From positions 12,875,798-12,939,797 of the forward strand of contig JAJEKV010000002.1 of NCBI GenBank assembly GCA_021234155.1: a stretch of DNA of 64,000 nucleotides, written 5' to 3'. How positions within the stretch are numbered: the first letter of the stretch is position 1; every line of letters starts with the position of its first letter. Shown here piece after piece: positions 13,105 to 24,814 of this stretch. Source of the stretch: Isoetes taiwanensis. Lineage: Eukaryota > Streptophyta > Lycopodiopsida > Isoetales > Isoetaceae. Position numbers and translations under genes: made by a program. The notes beneath the pieces are model-generated. The model had not been told where the DNA came from and searched no databases. It saw only the letters and a program-made list of their open reading frames with translations.

Positions 13105-13330
13105 TGAGATTAAAATTGGATTGTATGTGAATTGAAATTGGTGGAAGTGTGTTTTGAATTTTTGTGTGAATTGAATTTGATTTGGAATTGTGTTGTTTGA
13201 ATTGTATGTAGATTGAAATTGAATTGTAAGTGTGTGTGAATTAAAATTGAATTGGAAGTGTATTTGAATTGTGTGTGAATTGAAATTGAATTGGAAGTGT
13301 GTTTTGAATTGAAATTGTGTATGAATTAGA
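13105..13330. repeat. GTGTGAATTGAAATTGAATT minisatellite
   Basis: Degenerate repeats of a unit close to GTGTGAATTGAAATTGAATT, with TTGGAAGTGTG spacers in several copies. The mirror arm carries the same array at about 42110-42335 as AATTCAATTTCAATTCACAC. Read on the minus strand it gives a repetitive Phe/Asn/Ser/His-rich frame. That is what this composition produces by chance, so I do not call a protein. Confidence 0.75.
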
Positions 13331-14159
13331 CTTCTAACATTCATACATAAGATATTCATAACAAAGGTTTAAAGCCAATAGTATGATGTTGAAATTTATA
13401 TCATTTGATTTATAAAATTACGTCATTTGATATCGATTAATGACCTGAGATAGTTCAAAACCACTTTGCAACTAAGGGAAATTGAATTAGGTAATATTTC
13501 ATAAAAAACATTATTATCAACATGAAGATTAAATTATTTGCCTTCTTATCATTAGCTATACAACCACTTCTCCATGATACAACATCAGCCCTCCATGGGG
13601 GTATGCGGGCTTTGCATGGAACAACAACACTTTCCTCTGTCTTTGGAGACAATATCTCCGCGTCTTTGGTGAGATCACCAATGCTCAATTCTCGACACGC
13701 AAACACACAAGTCAATAAAAATTTATTTGTGCAACAAAATGTGCAAGATAACACTTAGAAGTGCTCAAGGTAGTTGGCATTTGCTCCAACCAACTGCAAT
13801 TTAGGCCCCGGAGGGTCGTATAATACAAGTTAGGTTGGTGTACAATAAAACTCTTGAGCATATGTCTTTGAAAAAGTGTTTACCTTTGCTTTAGCGGGTG
13901 TTCATTGCGAGGATAACCCTTATTACGAAACCTAGGGTTTACATAGCACCTTCACGTCAACCACTTTTGAAATTTTTACGCATTTAAAAACATTTGTAAG
14001 TCAAATGCACATCGATAAATGTTACATATCTTTGAAATGTTGCTTATCTTTCATTTTGGAACAAATCATACCTTTGCAAAATAATCTTTGGACAATATTT
14101 ATCTACAACAACATCAGTATTTATGCGCGGCAAAAAATCTTAAGCCAATTGCTTAGGTA
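13331..14159. other. Stretch without a recognised gene
   Basis: Short frames at 13455-13758 overlap on both strands and lose their frame in the mirror (about 41690-41960). The remainder is AT-rich and shows no promoter, repeat or RNA signal that I can support. Confidence 0.4.
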
Positions 14160-14760
14160 TCTCAAATCTCAATGTTAAATTAATTACAACGCTTTGAGTG
14201 CCTATGGGGACTATCTTCACACGAGTTAAATGAGAAAGCTTCAATTGGATAACCTTGTCCACATCAATTGGATCTTTAAGGAATAAACAAACTGGCAAGA
14301 ATAGCTTGAGAAAATACTGAATAAATACCTTGATCTATGGGTTTTGATCCACATGACTTAGTGGCACTCCTTGTTATTCTTTTCTTTGCCACTCGGCAAT
14401 TTGAAATCACGAACAGTGGATCATTAAACAAAGAGGTGCTGAGAGCTAGTTTCTTCTCGGATCTCTTCTTGGGTGTCACCCCTCCTTAAGCACTTTTCCA
14501 CTCTTCTTTGGTTTTCTACTTACAACCTGGCTGGTTTTTCCTTCTCACGGTTTTATGCACTTTGTACCTTACATTTTGCTTCGCTGATTCTTCTTCATAC
14601 GAATCGGTGGCTTGAGTTCTCCTTGAAACCAAGTTCATCGAGAATACTTGGAGGAACCTCAACATCTGACGGATGCAATGCAATGCATGCATTCCAGCAC
14701 AACAACGAAACATATAACATAAGTAAATATGACCACATGAATTAATCTTAACATGCAATT
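14160..14760 (-). CDS. Possible coding fragment, Lys/Glu-rich, unrecognised
   Basis: On the minus strand a charged segment (about 14460-14620) leads into KKLALSTSLFNDPLFVI. It then runs through a Ser/Lys stretch into QGIYSVFSQAILASLFI and, after one frame change, VIQLKLSHLTRVKIVPIGT (to about 14190). The mirror on the plus strand at about 40800-41300 repeats STSLFNDP and the charged lead. The chain of plausible residues across frame breaks suggests one coding region damaged by indels, but I cannot assign a family. It may be an exon of the same transcription unit as the minus-strand fragments at 15.7-17.5 kb; that is inference from strand and order only. Confidence 0.25.
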
Positions 14761-15689
14761 CATATTCTTTTTACCCCGAAATATGAGCTTATTTTGGCCC
14801 TCATGTGATTTACTTACTGGTTATTGGAAAATTATAAGTTCCCATTCCAGTTTTTGGGAGACTCTTCTTGGATTTCTCATTCTGATGCAAGTGAGCCACA
14901 TGCTTGCACTTGGCGGGCCAATACTTCATATTAGTTTCTAATTATCAATGCTCGGTTGGGAATAGAAATATCTTTCTTTGGATTTCTGGAAACTGATGTG
15001 TTCACCTTGACATCTATTTGGAAGCTTGCTCATCCTTTGCAACTCTTGTATTGCCACTTCTTCATGGTGGCGGTGCAATTCCATCCACATCTGCCTCTTC
15101 TCCTTCATTAGAGTTTTTGAGGGTCAAATAAGGGCCCGCTTACTGCGATGCCGCGTCAAAAGCTCGCTGGCCAATGGGGAGGCGAGCATCTGAGGATTTT
15201 ATACCGGAGCCTCTAAAGTGCCTTCGAGGTGTCACCCCGCGCCGTGGAGTTGGCAATGCCGTGCCCGTGCCTCTTAGTGTGGGTATGCGATAGGGGCGAG
15301 AAACAATAATGATGCTCGCCCTCAATTCACGCAGGTTTTCATTCCAAAACTTAAATCACAAATTACGTGCCAAAGAGAGCTCAAATGGAATATGCTCAAA
15401 TCAATGCCCTTGCTCCGGTCGGTTGGAAATAAATTTGATGAGCTTTACTCTTATTAATGCATCTATTCCGCCACTCCCATAATATTTTATGTATGGTTTT
15501 GTTGCTACAATGGGTAAAAACATCTGACAAATAGTCATCAAAGATGTTAAAATAAAATACATTTAAGTCCATTGTGAAATTGTGAAGTGCTTAAACAAAA
15601 TAGTGCCCACGGTCGCGAATAAAGCGTCTCCTTTTGGCAAAGGCGTGCTTTTATACCGTGACCTATAGATTTTTGTTCACATTCTCTTT
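14761..15689. other. Stretch without a clear gene
   Basis: Minus-strand frames at 15140-15330 and weakly coding-like sequence around 15400-15600 (FTMDLNVFYFNIFDD in the minus direction) occur here, and again in broken form at 39900-40200 plus. They are too damaged to call. There is a GC-rich patch near 15180-15300. Confidence 0.3.
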
Positions 15690-16100
15690 TCCTTTTTACG
15701 CAAGTCTAATCGCTCCCCAAAATTTGTTGCAGTAGTTCTTTACATCACTGCGAGCTTCAATAAGACTGACTGTAAAAGGGAGAAATGAGTTATACAAAAG
15801 CGAGGAGCCAGCGGTACATTCTGAGATAGAGGGCGGAAGACTCTGCCGAGAATAGGCATCAACAGGCCCCAAAGCATGGCTGCCCCCAAATCCGACACAG
15901 AGGCTTGATGCGGTACTTGCGCCCAAAATATTGTTATAATTTGTGCGGGATTTGAACGAGGAAGGAAATCCACTACTGATCCACGCCTCCTGCAATTGCA
16001 AGCTGCAATCGATACCAATGCAATATTCACTAAGCGGATCAAGTCTTTGTCTTTCCCACAGCGGCGGCTACGCCGATTAGAATCTCGAACAATCAACGTC
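15690..16100 (-). CDS. Possible coding fragment, unrecognised
   Basis: Two overlapping minus-strand frames of 101 and 118 codons are open here, unusually long for this arm. The mirror at about 39540-39830 (plus strand) keeps pieces of both: a YNNI segment, GAAMLWG, and a final NKFWG-like run before a charged end. Which frame is real switches along the segment, as expected of one coding frame crossed by indels. I do not recognise a domain. It lies 1.2 kb downstream, on the same strand, of the GMC oxidoreductase N-terminus. The residues do not match any part of that enzyme I can identify, so a separate gene or mobile element piece is equally possible. Confidence 0.25.
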
Positions 16101-17239
16101 CGGTGGCTTTATAGCAAAACCGGCCAAGCTTCTTATCGAGGATAACAAAAGCAATCGAGAGGGGCCATATATTTACGGCGATTCAACGCATGCGGAGCAA
16201 TCGGGTAAAAAAAACTTGAGAAGGCGCAAAAGTCAGGACTAGAAAGCACGGAGCCAACAAAATGTTCATAAAAGAACCTTGTGCGAGGCGGTTTTGGCAT
16301 CAGCGAGACCCATGAAGAGTAGGCACATTTTACAAAGCTGATTTCGGTGATTCAGTTACAAAGCGGTAATCATCTATTCAGCTGTGTATCTCTCTCTCAG
16401 CTAATCCTGTATTATGAATGGCTCCTTTCCCGCGATTCTATTGCTTCAATTCACCAAAAACAACCAACAACCCACTCGATTTGCTCTCACACCTCGCTGC
16501 ATCCGACTTTTGTATTTTTATTCCTTACCTCCAGGCATATACATTTTTTTTTTTTTCTTTTCACTTTTTCTCTTTTCGCCCACGTCACTAACTTCAACCA
16601 TTAAAGCTGAATCTTTGGATCGCGATTTCCATCAAATAGCCAGGCGAGGGGCAGTGCAAAAATTATGGAGCATAAATGAGGGCCGGTCACAAAGCGAGGA
16701 TAGAGCGAGGGGGACGAGAGCAAAATTGAGAAAAAAAGTGGGATGTCATTTTATGTCATCGCGCCAAGCTCAATAAGGGAGCAATTTTCTTTGTGACAAT
16801 GGCTTGTCACAATTAGATTAGCTGCATATTTTCGGCCTTGATCGCGGTATCAAGGATTTCCACATGATGCGGATTTTCTTGCCACTGTACTTTTACTTGA
16901 GGAACCCGACTTGAAACCCCTATTTTCTGCATATATATAGGAATATTTGCATTCTTAAAATCATACTACAAATTGCTGGAATCATTAAATACGAGATACC
17001 CATCTCAAAACCAAAGAAAGCGGTGTTCGCCCTCGAGGTAGTAGATCTAAACAGTACAAATTAAGGCGGTCGAAAACCTGTAACAACTCACCAATCCTTA
17101 GGGTAATCTTCATACGTTCCTCATGCCTTAATGTATTTATCCACTTGGACGTGTGCCCAATCTTTCTTGGCGGCAAAATGCCCCTCTTGCTTCAAAGTTA
17201 GATCTCCGTTAGCTTCAACCTTTGATTTTCCCCGGATAT

Positions 17240-17538
17240 ACAGGAATATCATAAAAATTCCTCGCTCGGCAGGATCTCGTAAGGAGAATCTCCTCTTTCA
17301 AGCAACAAAACTTCTGTATTTTTTTGAAAGTGTTCTTTGAGGACATCAAGCGATTCCACCTCTGATAATATAATCATATTTTGGATGTGAATAAGCCTTG
17401 AAAGCGCATCTTGCACAAATGGATACCAATTTTTGCTGCGGTATGGATGATTTAATGTAGATTAACCTAAAGATGGCGAAAGCGGCTACTTCACGTTTTT
17501 GGAAGAAAAAAAACTGAAGTGAGAGCTAGAATGAACAT
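17240..17538 (-). CDS. GMC oxidoreductase, HOTHEAD-like, N-terminal fragment (left copy)
   Basis: This is the noisier reading of the enzyme seen at 38029-38330. The start ATG (17538-17536) begins MFILALT, a hydrophobic signal-peptide-like start. After a frame break the segment reads HPKYDYII and then a damaged dinucleotide-binding loop (17345-17390), followed by VLLLE/ERGDSP-type residues and NFYDI. Family knowledge: plant HOTHEAD-type GMC enzymes have a secreted N-terminus, then a Gly-rich FAD-binding loop, then an LLERG strand end. Here only that first part is present. The later conserved segments (an ARVLGGG-like block and the C-terminal His region) are not visible within the next 2 kb. 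The gene is therefore truncated, split by introns, or too damaged to follow. Confidence 0.55.
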
Positions 17539-17559
17539 GATAGATCCATTCTGCAGGGC

Positions 17560-19478
17560 TTCGATAATACTTTCGGTTGGGAAAGCAGCAGCAACATATG
17601 AATGAACATGATTGATCCATGGAACCATGGATCAATTGAAGTCGATTGATTTGAAGTTTGCATTGAGTTCGCGATGGAACCTTCCATTCTCAGCAATTGA
17701 CACATTTTACCTTTACCAATTCCTTCTTGCTATTCTCGCCCACATATGGGAGAGAGTGACCTTATGTGATTCCGGTCTTGATGGTGTTCTTCGAAAGCAT
17801 TCACATGTTCTTTGTTGGTGAGCTTGGCCAATCCTGTAAGCATCTGGCGCAGACTTCTTAATTAACCTTAAACTTCGTCGAGGATGCGGTGCTTTGCAAT
17901 ATGTGACCCGGGCAAAGCCCTTGCAAAAGGTTCTCAATTCATTATTTAGGCGGTTTTACGATAAACTCTCTCTATCAAATCGAGAGTGTTGTCTTGAGCT
18001 GAGGGCTTGATTAACTTGATGTGTATATCTTACTACTTGGGTTTTAGGCATGGCCTCCCAAACACCGCAAAAATCGGCACTTGGAACATGCGCCCATTTG
18101 ATACTTCTTGGATTCTTTTTCCTCCGCCAGTTCCAATTCCTTGCAAATTCAATGGAGTGTTCTTGCAAAAAGTAACTCACCGCAAAACGAGATTCTTAAG
18201 CTTGGTCCCTTAAAATCATTTAGAAATGCAAAGAAAGAGCTTGTACCTCGTAGGAATTGATTTTGAGGTAAGCCCATGCTTCAAGCTTCTTGAATTGAAT
18301 CAAAAAACGAGTTTCTTAACTCAAAACATGAATTATCTCCATATTCATTGAAAGAAAATCTTTGCACTAATGGGTGCCGGGCCGATTAGGAAATCATTAA
18401 TTTTGACAGCAGGAGGGTGTCGGTGATTCATGTGAGATTAAAATAGCGCTGCGAAGTTGGCGCCCAAAACTTTCTGGCCGAGTGGCCTTCTCAACCCCTC
18501 AGCGCCCTTCAACTTTATATGGGCGGCGAAGCTGCGTCAAGTTCTTTGCCGAGATCGCGGAGCTGGAGTATAAAAAAGCGAAAATAAATTGCTGCGCAGC
18601 GAGCGAGGAAAATGGCACATATCAAGCATAAACACACCCACACTTAGAACAACAGGCATATGAAGAGAACTAAATAAAACAAAATAGGAATAAGAATAAG
18701 AATAAGAATAAGAATGGTTTTTTATTGTCTACTGGGAGAACCAAATTTTGGGTTCTTCCTGGTTTGTTTTGTTAAGTTCACTTCATCTATTGTTTTCTAA
18801 GTGTGTAGTTTATGTTTGTGTAACTTATAATAGTTTCAATACATAGTTATCTTCTTCTTCTCTTTGGTGTTAAACTATGGGTTTTTAATATATAGTGGGG
18901 GAATGATTTAGGACTCGAGCTCAACGCGAGTGTGATATTTGGTTATATCTTAAAATGAGGGGAATGGTCTAGGACTTTCTGTGCTTATCTGCTTGTAAAA
19001 TAATAGGTAAGTGTGAGGGCAATGTCCTATGATTCGCATATAGCGCGAGTTGCAAGGCATACTCTTCATTTTTTAATATTATGAAGCATCGAACTTAGAC
19101 TTCTCTCGTTTAGACATGATTTAATGATTTCCACGTCCTTTTTTGAATGCATGTTCCACTTCTCGTGCTAAGCACGAAAAGCTTTGGGGAAAAGATTAAA
19201 GATGAGTTATGTTACATAATACATCTTTAATCTTTTCCCCAAAAACTTCTGTACAGCATGCATTCGAAATGGACATGGAAATCGATAAGCAATGTTAAAC
19301 TCATCTTGTGAGAAGTCAAGTTGATTAGCTATAAAAATGAGAATGCTCAGCTTCGCGTTATGCGTCATGAACATTGCCCTCACATATAAATCTTTATAAT
19401 CTTTCCACTTACCTTGTCGCACTTAGCGCGAGATGTGGGTGCTTGATGTCTATTTTCTAGACTCATAGTCTATTAAAC
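17560..19478. other. Upstream region of the GMC fragment; AT-rich, repeats only
   Basis: Contains short frames at 17610-18210 on both strands that change frame in the mirror (about 37340-37950), the hexamer repeat at 18688-18715, and T-rich and A-rich tracts. CATGGAACCATGG at about 17620-17630 is a short local palindrome. Nothing else can be supported. Confidence 0.4.
18688..18715. repeat. (GAATAA)n microsatellite
   Basis: Between four and five units of a six-base repeat. The mirror arm at 36855-36882 has the same unit count in the complementary form, so it is reliably read. Confidence 0.8.
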
Positions 19479-21720
19479 ATGGCTAACTTAAACATTACTT
19501 GTATAGCTCGCAAGAGATCACTTGTTATAGAAACTAGAGCACCATCAAAGAGAGGCAAGAAGGACCCTAAGAAAGTAGTAGAAGAGACTAAGGATATAGA
19601 TCGGACTCGAGGCATCAGCTGGAATTCAAGATTTTCGAGCGGTTACACGCACTTTGAGGAGGTGAATGGTATGTAATGGTGAGCATGGTAGGCTCAAAGT
19701 ATGATGTGGTCTTGTAATCAAGAGATAGCAAAGATGATGCTTTTACAAAAGGTGGGGCTGATCCTCTCATGCAAGGAATTTGGATAGCCGAGTATGCGTA
19801 TGCGTAATATGAAGTAGAGAGGGCGGTGAAGAGAAAGAACTTGAGCATTTACAAATATAATGTGGATATAGACGGATTCAAGGTGGATAAGTCAACAGAC
19901 AACGTTACAACGCACGGCTGACCTCTTGAAGGCTCGATCCATACAGTTCGATCTATCTATATGAGGGAGTACCCAGATTCGGGGAACCTTGCAAAAGAAA
20001 TCATTATCAAGTTACTACATATAGGGACCCGATTGGCGGTAGCGTTCCTTGGTGAGAATCTCACGGCCCTTGTCCCTATATCATGGCGATTGAAGGAAGC
20101 GGATAGTGAGAAGAATTGAGATTGGAAGGCGTAGAAGGCATTTGAAGTTCGGCAATGGTATCACTTGGCAAGATGTCACAGAAGGATAGCATTGATAGAA
20201 GCTAATAAGATAAGCCTGAAGCATCTTTTATATCCAGGATCTTTGATCCCAAACATGCCGTGAAGATACAGAAGTTCATGATAGAATATCCTACTACAAT
20301 ATCAAATTCTGCTGATGTTCTACCATGTCTGACGACAAGCCCTATCCATGGAAGACCTGGGATGACCTGAGGAAGAGCGACATAGTTCGCAACATAGTCA
20401 TTGATGAGCAGCACTCAGTAGAAGTAGCAAAGGCACTCGTAGAGAAGATGGATAAGTTAGGTGCCAAAGAATACAGGGAACACTACAGCTACAGGCAATG
20501 CAAAATTCTTAATGTTGTAATACCTCAACTTGCACTCACTACAATAAGTGCAGGCTTGAACATAATTGCAAGGGTGGTACAATATTCCTCATAAGTTAAT
20601 TATCATGTCACTGTAGCACAATGTACTCGTGCTATTAGATGCGAGTCAGTCTTGATATGCTTTTGTTTATTATCGCTGGTAGCGTCATGGACAATGAAGT
20701 GGTTCTAACTTGCTATTTTCTTTTCTTGTCTCAGGCCCAATCCCATGCAGTTGAGGCAAGCTAGAAATCAATGGATTGAGCTTGGACGTCCAGTTTCAAA
20801 AAGAAAGAAGCAGGAGGAGAAGAACGACAACAAATATGATATGAAGACATGATAAATATGGTCAATAAGGTCATCATACAATCGAAAAAGAAGGAGGTTG
20901 TCGAGGAGCCCCGAGGACAAGATAGGATATGCTTGCAAGAACATGAAACCATTGATGAATACATCACCATTGTCTTCCTGTCAGATCTAACAATTGAATA
21001 TCCAAAAGTCCTCTGAGGGCCGTCCCACTTTCGGATAGGGGGTCCATATGAGTGGAAGACATGGGAGTCTTTGCTAGAAACGTCTGATTATGGAGTTATG
21101 GCATAATATTGATGACTTAGGTGATCATAAATAAAGTACTTGGTCTGGCTTCTTATGAAACACACAAGCATGGTTTTCCAAAGCGAGAACCTATACTCCA
21201 TCTCGTAGAAAAAGAAAACTTGGACAATTACCACTGGACCGATGAACTTACAACCAACATGCTCCAAGAGGATTGTGAGAATGAATTAGAATATAAGAAG
21301 GTTGACATGAAGGGAGGTACTCAGTTAACAAGTGCATATTTAGCAGGAACTTGGCATTCTATCTGATTGATATATTTGTATCCTTAGGAGGCTTTGTGGA
21401 ATTGCCATTGAATAGGAGGACAAAGGTGTGAAGCTTTAAAAATGGAAGAAAAGATCAAGTTGGATGGTCATTGTGAGCGACAAAAGAAAGTGTCCTTGGA
21501 GCTGTTCTATCCCCCATGCAAAAGAGGGGCCGAGGCGGTAGAGATCCGCGGGGAAAAAGCGGCGAAGAATGGCGGTTCAAAGGGACTTCCCTCACGATGA
21601 AAAAAAGTATGTGCTTGAAAGGAGGTGTAACGATGAAATTTTGTCTTTAGATGAAGAAGCTGATCTTTGAGGTAAATTGGTAGGAACCTGCTACACAGAA
21701 TGCTTCTTTTATTCCTGAAT
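19479..21720 (+). CDS. Unrecognised gene-like region with conserved frames
   Basis: It starts at ATG 19479 (MANLNITCIARKRSL, basic, then a Lys/Glu stretch). Later readable blocks: GSLIPNMP (about 20240), a Lys/Tyr-rich block near 20440-20500, and PRGQDRICLQEHETIDEYIT (about 20910-20970), which the mirror (34547-34765, minus) repeats almost residue for residue. Then follow LREPILHLVEKENLDNYHWT-type residues (about 21185-21240) and a basic C-terminal block (about 21430-21700). A T-rich tract ending CTCAG just before 20740 looks like a 3' splice site. I do not recognise the family and see no catalytic motif. A gag-like or other transposon protein is possible from the charge pattern, but nothing proves it. 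Confidence 0.38.
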
Positions 21721-23039
21721 AAATTATTTCGTCCTTTGCCTATTATAGGCTGAAGAAGAAGATGGGGCATCAAAAAGAGTAGAAAGAGGCACAAAGAGTA
21801 ATTATCACCGCACACAACCTTGAGTTTCTTTGTATTTTCTTTCATGAAATTTGAATTTGGATGTCTCACGTACGCAGCAACGCTGACTTTGTTTAGAAGT
21901 GCTAACTTTGTATGCCAATGTCTTGAAACAACAGAGTTTAAATGAAAGCAGCACTTATTTAAGAAGTGCGTTTGAAAGAACTTCCTTTATAAAATTGAAA
22001 ACTTGCGAAAAAAGCAGGACAAAATAGAGAGCAAAATAGATTGTTGAGCAATTAGCATTGAAATATACCCCCAAAAAGCAACATTTTGAAGCCTTTTCGA
22101 CTTTTAAAGAGGCGAGGAAAAAATTTCTTGTTTTAAGGAGAGAGACATTAAATTTGAAAACTTAATAAGTATTTATTGTTGAAAATAGAAGGAAATATAG
22201 TTTGTCTTTTTGCAAGCTTAATATAAGTACTAAGAAAATCAAACATAAGGTAAGACAAAAGGAAGTGTGAAATCATGGAGCAAGAGCGAGTTGTTCTAAT
22301 TAAGAGCGTGGTGTTCTCATTGAGCTTTGTAAAATGCGTTTAATTACAAAATTATTCCCTATTACGGTACAGAACTACGAAAAAAACTTGAAATTTGGAG
22401 TGCCGAGAGCTAGACAATCATCGAGGAAGCACAATGCACTAAAGACCACCGCGATAAAAGATGAGGATTCATCCACGGCTTGGTCTATGCAAAATGAGAA
22501 AAATTGGCGGCACTTCTCCATAGGGATAAGAAAAACCCCGCTTCAGTTTTGAGGAAAACCTAATGAAAGCGATCGTCCAAGCGCTCTGAATGCCACTAGT
22601 GGCGATACGCGGCGAGAAGTGAGGCAATAATACAACAAGATGGCTCGACAACAAAGAGAACCCATGAGAAAATGACACCGCAATGAAAAGTCGAAAGAAG
22701 AATGACCCATTTAGAAAGTTAGAGATTCTGATTTAGCAAACGCATCAAAGCGAATTTCAAGAATATAATAGCGCTTTCGGAGGCTCGGGGCCGCCGAGGA
22801 AGAAACAACCGACCGGTTGGGAGCGTCGCGGGAAAAGACCATCAGCGGAAAAACATCAGAGCTAGTCGCGCACACCGGAGGCTACGGCGCCCTGCCGAAG
22901 AAATTAAATAACAAGTACAATCTCCGGGAGGCCTCTTTGTGGCGTTCGGCCTGATATCGCTCCCGGGGCGTACTCGGCCGCCGCTACCGTCCGCCTGGCG
23001 TACCACGCCACCGGCGGCGGTATGCGTAGCGTGTAGCAG
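21721..23039. other. Stretch without a recognised gene
   Basis: AT-rich to about 22300. Then come short frames on both strands (22334-22680) not kept in the mirror, then a GC-richer patch (22760-23040) with several GGCG/CCGC words that differ from the paired bases at 32560-32850. Some of that GC richness is likely base-call error. Confidence 0.4.
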
Positions 23040-23360
23040 TGGGTAGCCTATGGGGCAACTTTAGAGGTAATGGCATTAGTATTAATAGGTGCAATTAATG
23101 TGCACATTTTCCAATGTACACATTCATTAATGTACGCACACATTTCATGAGCACATTTGGGTCACACACACATTTCCATGTAGGGCACATTTGGCCACCT
23201 AGCATAAAGGCAAGTGGGCCCTTTCCCCATCCCACATGCCTAAAAGGGATAATTGGAAACCTAACCACCCCTTGATATATTTAAGTAGGAGAACCTAACT
23301 TGCCCATTTTAGTTTCTAGGGTTTTAGAGCTCTGTTTTGAGCGCCTCAAGAGGCCAAGAG
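23040..23360 (+). promoter_or_regulatory. Promoter-like block: repeated CACATTT motifs and a TATA-like box
   Basis: From 23085 to 23200 the words GCACATTT, ACACATTT and CATTAATGT recur many times. They are followed by a TATA-like GATATATTTAAG at 23274-23285 and, about 50 bases on, TTTCTAGGGTTTTAGAG. The mirror (32290-32560) has the same repeats and CTACTTAAATAG in place of the TATA-like box. The arrangement suits a plant promoter or the promoter part of an LTR. A TG...CA-bounded direct repeat that would prove an LTR is not visible in this window. Confidence 0.3.
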
Positions 23361-24590
23361 CAGCCTCCCAGAACTTCAATGCGAGGCGCATCATTAGTTT
23401 TCCTTGATTCGAGCATTTAGGGGATAATTAGAGTTGGTCAGGAGGAGAACTCAAGGATCGGGTATTTACTTAGGCAATTTAGTAGTCTAAACCCCATTTT
23501 CGGCCATCGAATCCCGGTAGGTTTAGCCTCTTAAATTGCCCGCCATGACCCTCTAGAACTCTAGATAGCGATTCTAACTAAAAGAACCTAACTTTCATGA
23601 TATAGATTGGGTCTTGTTCTTTAGTTAGCCATGATATTATATGGATGATGTCTCTGTGAACTCACTTGTATTGGGAAGGGGGTAGAGACCCTAAAACAGT
23701 GGTCTCCTGGGTAGCCTCTCTAGCACACTATAGATCACGGCGCGTGCCTGAGAGCCACACACGGTTGTGGGTGGAAAGGGGCGGTACGTATAAGGAGGGT
23801 TATATTCTGACTGTGAGCGATCCTATGGTGTGTTAGTGCTACCGGGGATCATTGTGACTAGGTCCAATGGCTTGCCAACTAGCGTGTGGGCGAGCATGGA
23901 GAGCGTTGGTGGAGGACTGGCAGGCATTTGGGGTTTGAAATTGAATACTCTGGAAGTGCGCTTGGTGGGCGTGGCGGGATCTCTGGAGGTCACTGGGGAT
24001 GGGGGCAGGATGCAGCCTGTTGGCTGTATCGCGGCGGGCAGCTCTGATCGAGGAGTCCCAACGCACCGGCCTACTGCAGAGTAGCCGCACCGGGAAGAGG
24101 CCGGATGGAGTGGACAACCCTAAGCCATGTTCGCCATGCCGGCCAAATCCATTGCCATGAATTAAATGCACTTGATGAACTGCACGGAGACCGTCGATCA
24201 TCCCTTTGATGCAGGCCTTAGGTAGGATTCCATGTGATGTCTTGTCTTTGTCTATCTGAGATATATGGAGGACCATCCTTACGTGATGGTCATATGATGT
24301 TGATGTATGTGCTACTTGACATGTATGTTTACGCTTCATGACTAGGTAGGCCTGAGGAAGCGGGGTGCAATGACCCTTCCACTCTTCCCCGCTGGAGCGA
24401 GTCCGCGGTTGAAGTGTCATGTGGAGGGCCACAGTATTAGCATGGAGGTACGGTATGGGGGATGAACTCTGATTTGTATCACGGTGAGCCGCAGAGTATC
24501 TAGAGTAAGGGGCGATCCGCGATCAAGTATGAGCAATGTTCTTGGAGACCAAACAAAGCCGACCATGCTCGGTAGTACTAACTTGATGGG
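23361..24590. other. Moderately GC-rich stretch, possible transcribed leader or repeat
   Basis: Lies just downstream of the promoter-like block. Open frames overlap on both strands (85 codons plus at 23830-24084; 198 codons minus at 23839-24432) and neither survives intact in the mirror (31130-32270). No domain is recognised. It could be an untranslated leader, a long intron or repeat DNA. Confidence 0.35.
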
Positions 24591-24597
24591 ATCCTCA

Positions 24598-24733
24598 AAC
24601 CTCGAGAAATGGGAAATTTTTTCTCATTTTGTAGTATATGCTAAGCTAGCGCTTGAGTTAAAGTACCTCGAGAAATGGGAGAATTTTTTTCTCATTTTTT
24701 GTAGTATATATCTTAAGCTAGCAGAGTTAAAAG
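24598..24733. repeat. Two-copy 66-base tandem repeat
   Basis: CTCGAGAAATGGGA begins at 24601 and again at 24667, each followed by a TTTTTCTCATTTT segment, GTAGTATAT and AAGCTAGC. The mirror arm shows the two copies at about 30900-31020. The period is 66 bases here. Confidence 0.75.
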
Positions 24734-24805
24734 TGAATTAGTAGCGATTAAAGTGAATTAATAGCGATTAAAGAAGCGATTCAAGTGAATTAGTAGCGAT
24801 TAAAA
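24725..24805. repeat. Short tandem repeat around AAGTGAATTAGTAGC
   Basis: Three to four copies of a unit of about 19 bases, TTAAAGTGAATTAGTAGCG. The mirror (about 30815-30905) repeats GCTAATTCACTTTAAGC. Unit number and spacing vary between arms. Confidence 0.65.
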
Positions 24806-24814
24806 AAATTTAGG

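Noticed and set aside
13455-13758. Overlapping frames of 99 and 78 codons
   Set aside because: They lie on opposite strands, neither has a motif, and the mirror frame differs in its middle part.
20640-23360. LTR retrotransposon with complete LTRs
   Set aside because: A promoter-like block and charged frames exist, but I found no pair of direct long repeats with TG...CA ends, no primer-binding site, and no reverse transcriptase or integrase motif.
23839-24432. 198-codon minus-strand frame
   Set aside because: It overlaps a plus-strand frame, is not kept in the mirror (31200-31860) and has no motif; chance in GC-richer sequence.
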